From: Melampsora larici-populina 98AG31
Taxonomy: Eukaryota > Basidiomycota > Pucciniomycetes > Pucciniales > Melampsoraceae
Direction: 5' to 3'
Length of the DNA stretch: 64,000 nucleotides
Assembly: GCF_000204055.1 (NCBI RefSeq)
Contig: NW_006768769.1
Location: 2,015,488-2,079,487, forward strand
Shown: piece by piece, positions 12,125-23,541 of the stretch
Position numbering within the stretch: the first letter of the stretch is position 1
Layout of the letters: each line of letters starts with the position of its first letter
Notes under the pieces: generated by a model
What the model was told of the DNA's origin: nothing
Seen by the model: the letters and a program-made list of their open reading frames with translations, nothing else
Database searches by the model: none
Program-made: the position numbers and the translations under genes

Positions 12125-13710
12125 TCAATTGTGGTCTGCAAGTGATTGACCTTGTGGAATCCCCTGTGATATTGAGGCATAAACCCTAGTAACTTTTGGA
12201 GTAGACACAGTTTCATCGTAAAGTGTTTGTAGCTCATCATGCTCATCAGGTGACATATTGAGTGGCTTTAACATTTTGGGTGGAGGAAGGCCAGATAAAG
12301 TGTAGACAATGGAAGGGCTGAAAACCAATTGTTCAATATCTGGCAGGCTGGTACACTTGTCGCCAACTATCTTGTTACACTGTGCTGGACTGTCTCCTTG
12401 ACTTGCTCGAGGCACTGATATGATAATGAAATATAAGTAAGCAAATCTACATACAAACATCATTTTTGAAGTCAAAGTAGGACTCACTATATTCTTTTTC
12501 CACAAAATTTGAGTAGCTCATCCATAGTTGATAGCCGTCAGCACCTACACCACGAGACAATCCATGGTCCCCACTAACAAAAAGTGAGGGTCAGATGAGC
12601 ACTCAAGATACCACTAATATTGACACAAATCACTTACATTGATTTGTCAAGTGTGAACGAACTTACATTTCCCATCAATTCAAGCATCTCCTTGTGATGA
12701 TGGTACAGTTCCTTGAGTGCCTCAGCTTCCTTTTGGATGTGCGCAGGTACAGCTGTGGCAAGCTTCTTACCAGCTTGTTTTTGGTCTTGCTCAAGTTTTG
12801 CAATTCTTGCAGTAGGCCACTTGATCACGAGTGACTTGTAGTTTGATAGCATAGGGAGTTCAAGATTGATACCAGCAGGCAAGCACACATCAATCAATGC
12901 TGGAAAGGTGGAAGTCAGGTTGGTGGTGGATGAGGTGACATGTTGAGATTGCTTAAGTTGAGTCTGGCGTTGAGGACACTTTTTGACTGGTGGTTGATGT
13001 TGTTTGGAAGTTTTTGCCCCATCGTCGTTGTGGTCATCTGATTGGTCCAATTCAGCTGGCTGTGGTAAGAAAATGTCACTGTGATCACTGTCACTTTCAG
13101 TATCACCGACATCTTGAGTTGGCCTCTGGGTATTGACTTGACGAGTACGTCTACGGAAAGAAGAAGTCAATTTTGTGTTTTGAGGATGCAAGATAGCCAG
13201 GTCAAAGACATCATTTCGTTCATTGTCACTTTCAATATCATCAACATCTTGAGGTGTCCTTTTGTTATTGACTCAAAGAGTACATTTACGAAAAGAAGAA
13301 GTGGATGTTAAATCTTGAGGCTGCAAGATTGGGTTGGTTTCAGTGGATTTACGCTGATGTACAATATGTTGGTTGGTTTGGGTGGCCTGGACTGCAGAAA
13401 GACCAGAATTGGATTGGGTTTAGACATCTGATGTGTTTTGACCAGTCAAGGAGGTTTTGGTGGTGTGATTGGCTCTAGTAGTGCTGGTTTTGGTGGTGAG
13501 ATTGGCTCTAGTAGTGCTGGTGTCTGTGTTGGAATTGGTTTGGACACGGCCGGAACAATTGACTCTTGTGTTGGCCTCAGGAGGAGATATGTTTTGTGTT
13601 TGTTGAGTGTTGGTCATTATCGGCCCAGATTGGAAAAATGAAGGAAATTTAAGTTGTGATGTTGCGATGTGGTTTACTAATGAAATGAGTTTGCAATGGA
13701 TGTCTGGCAA
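12125..13710 (-). pseudogene. Multi-copy-type rust hypothetical protein, broken
   Basis: I do not know its function; the pattern reminds me of a repeated family of rust hypothetical proteins with an HMG-box-like patch. The coding line runs from about 13613 (MTNTQQTQ..) to 12654, then after an intron ending TTTTTGTTAG through YQLWMSYSNFVEKEYSESYF (about 12555-12470), then after a second intron through PRASQGDSPAQ, SLPDIEQLVFSP, LSGLPPPKMLKPLNMSPDE to the stop at 12125. A lysine- and glutamate-rich helix (about 12800-12690) may form a coiled coil. In-frame stops occur near 13422 (TAA) and 13275 (TGA). About 44 codons are duplicated in tandem (SSFRKCTL..NNKRTPQDVDDIESD and SSFRRRTRQVNTQRPTQDVG). 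The family assignment is tentative. Confidence 0.5.
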
Positions 13711-14039
13711 GTTTAAGAAATTCAGGCTGACCTGCCCCTTCCAACTTGACTACATATGTACATACTTAAATGTACATACATATTTATGGCCATATGTAAT
13801 AATTTGGCCCTGGTTCAGAACCAGGGATGTACTAAAATTGGATACCTTATTTTTGTGACTTGATTTGCATTGATTTCCTCGAGGAAGTTCTCAATAAAAA
13901 TATTGTGCATAGAACTTGTGAATACTCACTAAATATATATTGATATCTAATATATATTCCATGGCCACTATGTGGGCAGGCTACTAGACGTGGTCCATGT
14001 ACACTGGGAGTAAGTTTGTTACTATTTGAATGTACTTGT
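13711..14039. other. AT-rich spacer
   Basis: Contains alternating TATATA/CATATG stretches (13750-13810, 13930-13965). No gene is recognised. Confidence 0.4.
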
Positions 14040-14660
14040 GACTTATGTTGCTTCAATAAAAATTCATCAACTTTATGTCAGTTCCAATACTTGAACTTTA
14101 ATGTAATTTGTGAAGTGTGTGGCTTTTCTATCTATCACACTGAGTGGTTAAAGCAAGGGCGTACAGACCAGTCATGACATGATGAGTGGTCATGTAGTAC
14201 TGTTTGATTCTTATTTGGCAACACATGCCACAATTAAAACTTTTTCAGTTTTGATGTTATCCCAAAAGTTGGACTTGGAAAATATTATTGAAGTGTTTGG
14301 CTTTCATATTCATCACAGTTTTCAGTATATTCACGGGCGTACAGACCACTCATGACACGATGAGTGGTCATGTAGTACTATTTGATACTTATTTGGGAAC
14401 GCATGCCACAATTAAAACTTTTTTGGTTTGGAAGTTAACCCAAAAGTTAAACTTGGAAAATATTTTTGAAGTGCGTGGCTTTCATATTTATGACAGTTTT
14501 CAGTATATTCAAGGTTTTACAGACCACTTATGGCATGTTTAGTGGGCCTGTGGACCCCAATTTGACATGTTTGTGTAAACACATACCACAATTAAAAGTT
14601 TTGCAGTTTTGCTTGAAATCCAAAAGTTGAACTTGACAAACATTTTTGGATATTTTGTAA
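14040..14660. repeat. Tandem array of about 179-bp units, 3+ copies
   Basis: The landmark CGTACAGACCA recurs at about 14160, 14338 and, diverged, 14517. Within each unit the order is GAGTGGTCATGTAGTACT, CATGCCACAATTAAAACTTTT, AACTTGGAAAATATT and GTGGCTTTCATAT. A partial diverged unit precedes at 14080-14155. The copies differ by point changes and small indels. No coding capacity. Confidence 0.85.
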
Positions 14661-15654
14661 TTTATATTTACCTTACTAGGTAGTCAACACACCATCACTT
14701 GGGCCACTTATCAGCTTATTGGTGCAATTTGGGGCTTATCTTTGGGAAGACACTCCATAAGGAAAAGTTTTTTGTTTTTTGCAATAAACCAAAAAAGTGC
14801 CTTTTCAATTTCACTGAAACCTATGAAGAAAATAAGAATCTCAACTTTCTTTTTGGGTCACCTCACCCAAATTTCCACTACTTCATACCATATCGGGCAT
14901 ATATAAATGATAAGAATGATACAGTGTTCATTTTTCAGAACTTAAGAAAATGAAATTACCTCACAAGTTCCAAAGACTTTGTATTCTTGCGCATATTGGG
15001 GGGTACTTCATAGACATCTGGGATATTTGATGGTCATTTTGCAGAACAAACAAGTGTTGGATGCTTTGTACAGGTAGGAACAAATGATACAAATCAGCAA
15101 ATTTTTCAGGATGACTTACATAAGTCATCAGTCTTTTACTTCTACACACTTTCATTGTGAAGAAAGTATATCAAAGACATATATTATAGGTGAACCCAAT
15201 TGATCTTTGTCAATACTTTCATCATCATCAACAAAGAACAGGAAAAGGGTTACTTGACATTGTCAAAGCAAGTGATTTTCTCCATGACTGAAGACAAGAG
15301 ATATTTCTTTCAAGGTAATTCATTCCAGGTCAGGATCAAGATCATTTCAATCAAATAAACTTAATTCACTTTCATGACTTGTGATCTGATAGTAAGAGCA
15401 CCATTACAGCAGTCCGAGGAAAATTGTTTCCTTGACACCCCTTCTTGCCACTGCAAACACTCTTCATGTTTGATAAGTGGTTTGATATTTCCATCTACAA
15501 TTAATCTTCTTTTTGGTCAGATTCATCATCCAGACATGAGACACAAGGTGTTAAACCATCATGTCCACATACTTGAGGTCTGAGAACAATAATGTGAATG
15601 ACTATTTGTCGTACTCAAGGACCCTTGAGTACATCTTACTTTGAGCTATATACA
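14661..15654. other. No gene recognised
   Basis: AT-rich sequence. Short open stretches (for example 14699-14953) match nothing I know and have no splice context. It ends at the start of the 1.95-kb duplication. Confidence 0.4.
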
Positions 15655-17602
15655 CAGGGGCCAAAATCAATGCTCACAACTATGTGAGCGTTGTAGACTT
15701 TCCTGAAAACTCTAAAAAAGATTCATTTTGTTTCAGAATCATTCAATTCATGAGTTTGGTAGTGTTCAGGCAATCAGGCTGTTTTGCTCAGATTTTTCTT
15801 GGTGTTGCTGGACAATGCTCATTTTCTTCTTGGATGAGCATTCTTTGGGCTCAGTCTCCAAGATGAATATTCAGGATTCGCTCATGAGGCATACTCAGAA
15901 CAGCTCAGAACCTCTCCAAGATGGAAACAAACTCTTTTTTTTCACCACCCTTCCCAATACATGTCAGCACTACACCACAAATTTACCCTGCTTTTGTTGA
16001 AATTTGGTTTGCGGGGTAACAAAGAATCACGACCGGAACCCGGCTCAAATTCCGCGGGTTTTTTAGCATAGACCGGTTTTTTGACAGGTTGAGTTTGATA
16101 TCTTCATTGTCCAAGTCTTGATTCTTTACCTTAGTCTTCAAATCTAACTTCAATCTTGCCTTCTTCTTCTTCTCCAATTAACTCTCGCCATCTTCCTTCT
16201 TCAATCTCTCCTTCTAAATATTTAATTACTTGCGTTCCTCCTGAATCTTTACCTTCTGATCATCCTTGTACATTTTTAGCTTGTACTGGTTATGGTCCTG
16301 CTCAAGCTTTTTGTTAAATGCCCTCTTTCTTTACTTTTGACTCGTCTAGATTTACACCTCGATCTCAACACTCACATTCTCCAATTCATCACAACTGCTC
16401 AAGACCAACGGATTGGTGAAGTTCCTAACCTCAACGACCAATGACCTATTCAGTTTCTGACGTTAGTTCCCAAACCTTCTCTTCAGCCAATCAACAATGA
16501 CATAAAAAGGATGATCTTTCCCTTTTCTTCTCTGTATATATATATTAGATCGCACTTGGTTTTGCAAGAGTTTGGAGACAAGCAGATGCAGAAGATCAAA
16601 TCTTAGGAAGATTAGCAACGCAAATTGCCAATAAATTAATGGGAAAATATAAAGCATTCTTTGATCCTAGAAGTATGAATTTTTAATCGATTCATAAGAA
16701 CTATAACAATCACTTTATGAATAAGCTGATGAGTAATAATTGTTTTTTTTCCTTTGGAAGTTGATATAGGTGATTATGTTGTCGTTGCAAATGCTAGATT
16801 AATTAAAGTCACAAGAAAAAAAGAAGCCCAAAAGATTCATTATTCTCATAGTCAATATCCAGGAGCATTAAAAGAAACACCATATTCAAAACTATTAGAA
16901 CAAAATCCACCCATGGTTTGTTTCTTCTTTTTTCCCATTTCCCAATCAATTTTTAACTAAACCTTTGATAAATTTTTTGTTTTGTTTTTTGTTTTAAAGA
17001 TTTTAAGAAAAGCAGTTTCAGGAATGTTACCAAAAAATAAAACAAGAGATAGAAGATTTGAAAGATCATCAATTCATGCTGATGAATCTCATCAATATCA
17101 ATCCAATCTATTCAAAGATTATACTAAACCTAATTTCAATACTACAACAACATCATCATCTCATTCTTGAATCGATCAGAACTTGCAATTATACTCTTTT
17201 CAATAATTCCTAGATCCATTACATGTTGAGTGGTTACTCAAAGAACAATGATCGTTTGGTTTTCTAGGATCATCCTTGTACAGAGCTTTCATAAAATATC
17301 AAATTTTTAACTTGGTTTTGATTACTTTGATCACTGAAATATTTAAATCTAAACCAAATTCGACTCTGATGTAAAAATATAACCTCAATGACCAATATGA
17401 AAGAGAGTTTATAATTTGGTTCCTATGTTTGTTCCTATAGAAAAAATCAATACTTGTTATAAATACGCTTCTAAAGTGAATAATTGAAAAGAACAACAGT
17501 GTGATTGAAATATTCACAGAACCAGTTGAACTTGTAGATGCAGTCAACTTGCATCCTTTGAACAAAAAAAATCATACAGAAGAATTTTAAAGTCTTCTGA
17601 TC
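15655..17602 (+). repeat. Segmental duplication, copy 1 (about 1.95 kb)
   Basis: Nearly identical to 21359-23306 (offset 5704), with a few substitutions (for example near 15687, 15812, 16461 and 16490). Both copies start at the same CAGGGGCCAAAATC end and stop after TCTTCTGATCCCT, beyond which the flanks are unrelated. The copied segment carries the 3' exons of a mitochondrial uL13 gene. The start contains the hairpin GCTCACAACTATGTGAGC. Confidence 0.93.
16549..17170 (+). CDS. Mitochondrial large-subunit ribosomal protein uL13m, copy 1, 5' exon missing or unresolved
   Basis: uL13m is a structural protein of the mitochondrial 54S ribosomal subunit, imported from the cytosol. Three exons are clear: 16549-16672 ([23 protein letters not shown]), 16761-16915 ([31 protein letters not shown]) and 17000-17170 ([17 protein letters not shown], tail rich in Thr/Ser, TGA stop). 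The borders are TATTAG|ATC, GAA|GTATGA, GGAAG|TTG, ATG|GTTTGT and TTAAAG|ATT. Joined, the exons keep frame for 149 codons, close to the usual length of about 160. The first exon with the start codon is not recognised; it may lie upstream or have been lost when the segment was copied. The coding sequence is the same in both copies. Confidence 0.85.
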
Positions 17603-17724
17603 CCTATGAACTCGGAAATGCTGCTCGTCAGATGCATTGGCTGTTCGTGGATGTGCTGATCGTCCTCTAGGGCGATGACGGGAAGTGTGTGAGGAATGCT
17701 TTCTGAATTCTTCTCTAAATCCAT
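17603..17724 (-). CDS. Possible 5' exon of a truncated gene
   Basis: An ATG at 17724 opens a stretch beginning MDLEKNSESIPHTLPVIAL that runs up to the break point of the 1.95-kb duplication. The codon pattern looks protein-like but I recognise no family. If real, the rest of the gene was lost or displaced at the duplication border. Confidence 0.25.
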
Positions 17725-18041
17725 GATGAAAGATTGACGATCGCAGAATAAGATTGATAAGATGTGAGTTGTAAAGAGAAGGGCAAGTGAGTCGAGTGGA
17801 AAAAATGGAACGATGTGAGGATTGATACAGGGGTAAAACAATTCTTGGTGCGATATATATTCAAAGCAAGAAAGATGGCAAGAAAGGAACAAAACGACAA
17901 TATCATTCTCGTCTGACTCAAAAGAATGTGTATTGGTTCCATAGATTCCAATCGCATTCTCAAGCAACAGGCTCGTAAACACCCGCATTCTCTGTTTAGA
18001 ATCTCATTTCCCTCCAGTACTAAAAAAGGCGGGCTGGGCAA

Positions 18042-18622
18042 TCAAGCTCCAGCTCATAGTCCTCAATTGCAAGACTGCTACGCCAAGGTCCTCATTACAT
18101 AAGCATGCCCTTTTTTGCATGGTCTTGTGTAAGTTAAGTGACGCATTGTCGTTGATCATTTACCTACCAACACAATAATCATTCACCTCACTTCATCTCA
18201 GCAGATGCCACGCTGGGAAAAGTCTCCAAGATTAGAACATCCTCCGAGCCATTTACATGGTGTTTTCAGACGTCCTATTATTAATAAAAAACAAATGAAA
18301 AAAACTTCAAAAATGGATATTAGATTGAAAAAAGGGAATAAGCGTTGTGCCTTATTTTACAAGGTCATAAATACCAATTTTAAGACCGTTCAGGCGACCG
18401 CGATCCAACCACCTTAAAAAACACGATCGGGGCTCTGCGTCAGGACGTCCGCACTTCTCGAGTTGAATTGCGCTATTGATTCCAACTAAGAGCAGCGAGT
18501 GGCTCCTGATTGATCTAAGAAGACCACCACTGCTCTTAAAGAAGTCGTTTTGTCTCTCGTTGCATCTTCTATCCTCATTCATTCATCGCATCATCTCTAT
18601 ACCCTCTACCAATAAAATCGTA
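18042..18622. other. Unassigned stretch with a small open frame
   Basis: An open frame at 18205-18417 (+) starts MPRWEKSPRLEHPPSHLHGV and has a basic patch KKQMKKTSKMDIRLKKGNK. I do not recognise it. It could be the first exon of a small basic protein, or chance. Confidence 0.3.
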
Positions 18623-19848
18623 ATGTTATCATCTTTTCTTGCTGGCGTCGCTACCTATAGTCGAATTGTACAAAGTGTTTTCATGACACTTTTTGATCAT
18701 GGCTACGCAGAGTTCTTATGCACATTCTTTCTTGTCACCATAAGTTGAATTCCTTTTGCTTGTACGTTCATATCTTGTTTTCTCTGTTCTTAATTTTTTA
18801 AACTCATGCTTCTTCCCCAGTACTAAGTTCAACGGACATCAAAGGATTTCAACATGAATCAATTCTTATTGCTGCTGCCACTGGGTAAGCTCATTCAATA
18901 CGCTATTATCAACTGGGACTGATTATTATCATAAAGTCATTAGACTAGCAGTTTATTTCACACAATATCTTGCTAGGTTCCTTGGTACTGAGGTATATCT
19001 AGACTTTGGGACTACGCTGCTAGCCATTGTAAGTCATCTCCAGCATTGATACTGTTTTGAAATCAGCTAATCACAGTAATTTTGCAGTTTTCAGGGCGTA
19101 TACCAAAATGCCGTATCATTATTCATTTTATATCTCAATTAGTTGGGGCATTCACCGCCATTCAACTCTTGTATCTTTACTGTAGATGGAGGAATCCTTT
19201 AATATTCAGTTCCCAATCCCAAAAGGAAGAGGACTTCACATCATTTGCCCAAGGTCCTGCGGGGATAGGTGCCACCCTGCTGGATGAATCCTCATCAATA
19301 TATATGCAAGATCCCTGATTTTTTTTGAGTCATCCCAAAAAGCTGACCTTATTCCATTAGTGTCGTGGGAATTGAAGCAGCTGTAGGCTTCATTATAGGA
19401 GCATTACAATCAGCAACTTCAAACCATGAAAATGGATTGCGTGCTTCCATCACTTTCAATATAACTTTGTAAGTCACCTTCAGTAAGTATCTTATTTATT
19501 CTCGTCTCCTTCTGATCAGCTGTTTTAAATCTTTTGTAGTGAAATGGGATCTGTCTTGCTTTTCAACTACCGCAGCCTGGTATTCAATCCTGTCCTGGAG
19601 GTGGGTGGCCAAATGGCGACAAGAATAGTATGGGGTGATATGGTTTTTCATAACCCTTGGAGAAATACTTTGATGATATCATCATCATTTCCAACACAAC
19701 TGGTATGTTGGTCACTCTTTTTTGTTTTTCTCCGTATTTTGCTGACGAGAACCCCCAGCTGGGAGGCTTTTTGACCAATATTTACCTGCAGAGACAAAGA
19801 GTTTTACGCTTGTCTGAGGAGCTGGACAACGTGAATTCTGTGGCTTAA
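18623..19848 (+). pseudogene. Aquaporin-like (MIP family) gene with lost pore motifs
   Basis: MIP proteins are six-helix membrane channels for water or glycerol. Exon pieces: 18623-about 18744 (FDHGYAEFLCTFFLVTI, like the first MIP helix AEFLGTFFLV), about 18822-18883, 18977-19029 (FLGTEVYLDFGTTLLAI), 19088-about 19318 (SGRIPKCR, ISQLVGAFTAIQLLY, like the helix after the first NPA box), 19360-19468 (VVGIEAAVGFIIGALQ) and 19540-about 19700 (FNPVLEVGGQMATRIVWGD), with a shifted frame giving QLGGFLTNIYLQRQ at the end. Both pore boxes are changed: the first NPA aligns with DFG and the second reads NPV. A stop after YMQDP (19316) and the late frame change also argue for a pseudogene. The assignment rests on motif order only. 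Confidence 0.55.
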
Positions 19849-19897
19849 TGGTTTCACTCTTTTCTTGTTACAATTGTATTACTTCTTTATCTTACAA

Positions 19898-21250
19898 TTA
19901 CGATTGTTTTCTGTTACAATGAAGTTGACACGAGTTCTTTTCTATATGTGGAACTAAAAGTCGTTTTGAGACAAGAATGAAGAGATGCCTCACTGAAAGC
20001 CCATATGATCTTTGCCACCTAATAGCTGCACACCAACCGCCGCTAGCTTCGTACAGCTGACCACTAGTTTCTTCATTCGTTTCACTGGTCAGATAGCCGA
20101 CCAGCGGTGCGACAAAGTCGGGCTTAAACGCTTGAACTCGCTCTTCAGGCCACACGGTAGCCGTCATCGCAGTTCCGGCGTTTGGAGCAATAGTATTGCA
20201 GAATATGTTATACTTCTTGCCTTCGATTGCCAGAGTCTTAGTTAAGCCCAGAATGCCTGCCTTTGCCGTACTATAGTTAGCCTATTGTGTATCGGACATC
20301 CAATTGGGAACCAGAAATGATCATCAGGTGGACTCATCTTTATCACCTAAGTAGACTTGTTTTACATACCTGACCAAAGTTTCGATACAGACCTACAGCG
20401 CTAGTAGTGTTGAGTATCCTACCAAACTTTTGTTTCATGAAGATCGGCCACGCAGCATGACAAACGCTATAAGTTCACCTAAGATGAACCTTCTGAATAA
20501 TATCCCATTCAGCGTCGGTCATCGAGATGAAGCTCTTGTCACTCAGTATACCAGTGTTGTTAACGCTAACATGTAGGCTTCCGAAGTTGTCCAAAGCAGC
20601 CTTCACGACCTTCTGTTCATCCTCGACGGATGAAGTATTGGCAACTGCCTTAGCACCGAGATGTTTGATTTCATCCACCACTTTACTCGCGGCTTCCAAG
20701 TTCATATCGTTCACCACGACGTTTGCACCAAGCTTGCCATACATCAAAGCATAGGCTGTTTCTAGCTATCCTCAGTTATTGGAAGCGGAATGGATATGAG
20801 AAAAATGGTAATGCATTTGTTTAATATCAAGAATTACTCACCCCGTTGCCAGCGCCAGTGACTATCACAGTCTTTCCACGGTAAGTCAGCGGCTTTGACG
20901 ACTGTGGATTGGTAGAAAGTTGCTTTCCTTGCTCCAAATAGTCTAAAAAATGGGTGTCTGTGATGTCTTCCGGATGCTCGGCCTGATCAAAATTGTTGAT
21001 CTCGTCAAACCGAGCCATAATCTATAATAGAACCATGATACAAATAATATCATCAGGCATGTGCTCAACAATCGGTGATCATAGTCCGATGCTGAGAAGG
21101 AGACATACTGCGGACGGAGTAAAAGTGTCATCCGCTTCAAAGACTGCGCCTTGAGTTCTTTCCCAACGTAGCTTTCCGTACCATCCAGCTCCAGCTTCAA
21201 AAACTTGACCGCTCTCTTTGTCTGGTCAGAGGCTCAGAATGCAACAAGGG
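19898..21250 (-). pseudogene. FOX2-like peroxisomal multifunctional enzyme, second SDR domain fragment
   Basis: Fungal FOX2 carries two 3-hydroxyacyl-CoA dehydrogenase (SDR) domains and an enoyl-CoA hydratase 2 domain for peroxisomal beta-oxidation. On the - strand: linker VFEAGAGWYGKLRWERTQG..FTPSA (21220-21125), FDEINNFDQAEHP (about 21010), cofactor loop KTVIVTGAGNG (20880-20850), GKLGANVVVNDMN (20740-20700), VNNTGILSDKSF, then [21 protein letters not shown] with the catalytic Ser, and YSTAK with the catalytic Tyr and Lys (about 20270), ending near [20 protein letters not shown] (about 20000). An in-frame TGA interrupts [13 protein letters not shown] (about 20475). The first SDR domain and the hydratase are absent, so this is a captured or decayed fragment. 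Confidence 0.82.
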
Positions 21251-21358
21251 GAACAATAGACTCTAGAATTCTTAGATGCTGAAGACTCTCAACTAGTTAA
21301 GGAAGCCAAGCAATATAGATCAGAGCCTGATGAATATACCTTTGACGAGCGGGATTCA

Positions 21359-23306
21359 CAGGGGCCAAAATCGATGCTCACAACTATGTGAGCGTTGTAG
21401 ACTTTCCTGAAAACTCCAAAAAAGATTCATTTTGTTTCAGAATCATTCAATTCATGAGTTTGGTAGTGTTCAGGCAATCAGGCTGTTTTGCTCAGATTTT
21501 TCTTGGTGTTGCTGGAGAATGCTCATTTTCTTCTTGGATGAGAATTCTTTGGGCTCAGTCTCCAAGATGAATATTCAGGATTCGCTCATGAGGCATACTC
21601 AGAACAGCTCAGAACCTCTCCAAGATGGAAACAAACTCTTTTTTTTCACCACCCTTCCCAATACATGTCAGCACTACACCACAAATTTACCCTGCTTTTG
21701 TTGAAATTTGGTTTGCGGGGTAACAAAGAATCACGACCGGAACCCGGCTCAAATTCCGCGGGTTTTTTAGCATAGACCGGTTTTTTGACAGGTTGAGTTT
21801 GATATCTTCATTGTCCAAGTCTTGATTCTTTACCTTAGTCTTCAAATCTAACTTCAATCTTGCCTTCTTCTTCTTCTCCAATTAACTCTCGCCATCTTCC
21901 TTCTTCAATCTCTCCTTCTAAATATTTAATTACTTGCGTTCCTCCTGAATCTTTACCTTCTGATCATCCTTGTACATTTTTAGCTTGTACTGGTTATGGT
22001 CCTGCTCAAGCTTTTTGTTAAATGCCCTCTTTCTTTACTTTTGACTCGTCTAGATTTACACCTCGATCTCAACACTCACATTCTCCAATTCATCACAACT
22101 GCTCAAGACCAACGGATTGGTGAAGTTCCTAACCTCAACGACCAATGACCTATTCAGTTTCTAACGTTAGTTCCCAAACCTTCTCTTCAGCCGATCAACA
22201 ATGACATAAAAAGGATGATCTTTCCCTTTTCTTCTCTGTATATATATATTAGATCGCACTTGGTTTTGCAAGAGTTTGGAGACAAGCAGATGCAGAAGAT
22301 CAAATCTTAGGAAGATTAGCAACGCAAATTGCCAATAAATTAATGGGAAAATATAAAGCATTCTTTGATCCTAGAAGTATGAATTTTTAATCGATTCATA
22401 AGAACTATAACAATCACTTTATGAATAAGCTGATGAGTAATAATTGTTTTTTTTCCTTTGGAAGTTGATATAGGTGATTATGTTGTCGTTGCAAATGCTA
22501 GATTAATTAAAGTCACAAGAAAAAAAGAAGCCCAAAAGATTCATTATTCTCATAGTCAATATCCAGGAGCATTAAAAGAAACACCATATTCAAAACTATT
22601 AGAACAAAATCCACCCATGGTTTGTTTCTTCTTTTTTCCCATTTCCCAATCAATTTTTAACTAAACCTTTGATAAATTTTTTGTTTTGTTTTTTGTTTTA
22701 AAGATTTTAAGAAAAGCAGTTTCAGGAATGTTACCAAAAAATAAAACAAGAGATAGAAGATTTGAAAGATCATCAATTCATGCTGATGAATCTCATCAAT
22801 ATCAATCCAATCTATTCAAAGATTATACTAAACCTAATTTCAATACTACAACAACATCATCATCTCATTCTTGAATCGATCAGAACTTGCAATTATACTC
22901 TTTTCAATAATTCCTAGATCCATTACATGTTGAGTGGTTACTCAAAGAACAATGATCGTTTGGTTTTCTAGGATCATCCTTGTACAGAGCTTTCATAAAA
23001 TATCAAATTTTTAACTTGGTTTTGATTACTTTGATCACTGAAATATTTAAATCTAAACCAAATTTGACTCTGATGTAAAAATATAACCTCAATGACCAAT
23101 ATGAAAGAGAGTTTATAATTTGGTTCCTATGTTCGTTCCTATAGAAAAAATCAATACTTGTTATAAATACGCTTCTAAAGTGAATAATTGAAAAGAACAA
23201 CAGTGTGATTGAAATATTCACAGAACCAGTTGAACTTGTAGATCCAGTCAATTTTCATCCTTTGAACAAAAAAAATCATACAGAAGAATTTTAAAGTCTT
23301 CTGATC
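21359..23306 (+). repeat. Segmental duplication, copy 2 (about 1.95 kb)
   Basis: Partner of 15655-17602. After the shared TCTTCTGATCCCT this copy continues into TTGGGCCCACCT and then the FOL1-like fragment, whereas copy 1 continues into unrelated sequence. The near identity implies a recent event. Confidence 0.93.
22253..22874 (+). CDS. Mitochondrial ribosomal protein uL13m, copy 2, 5' exon missing or unresolved
   Basis: Same three exons as copy 1: 22253-22376, 22465-22619, 22704-22874, with identical predicted protein. The same absence of a recognisable start exon applies. One copy may be a pseudogene or both may be; intact frames after duplication show only that the event is young or that the copies are constrained. 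Confidence 0.85.
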
Positions 23307-23541
23307 CCTTGGGCCCACCTACTTGTCTCACTAATTCCAAAAGACAAGAGGAAATTGACATCCAAAAATTGAAGGTTTCAACCTGAACATGAGGTATCCA
23401 ACAATCATAGAATCTTTACCATCAAACAAACAGTAAAATAACACCTTTATACAAATTCAATTTGCACCAAAAACTTTGATCTTATCTTTGCAAGAATTAC
23501 AAGTTTTCACTACAAAAAAACATTATTGTAGTGACCAAATT

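Noticed and set aside
14040..14660. CRISPR-like or regularly spaced repeats
   Set aside because: The units are contiguous about 179-bp tandem repeats without spacers, in a eukaryotic context.
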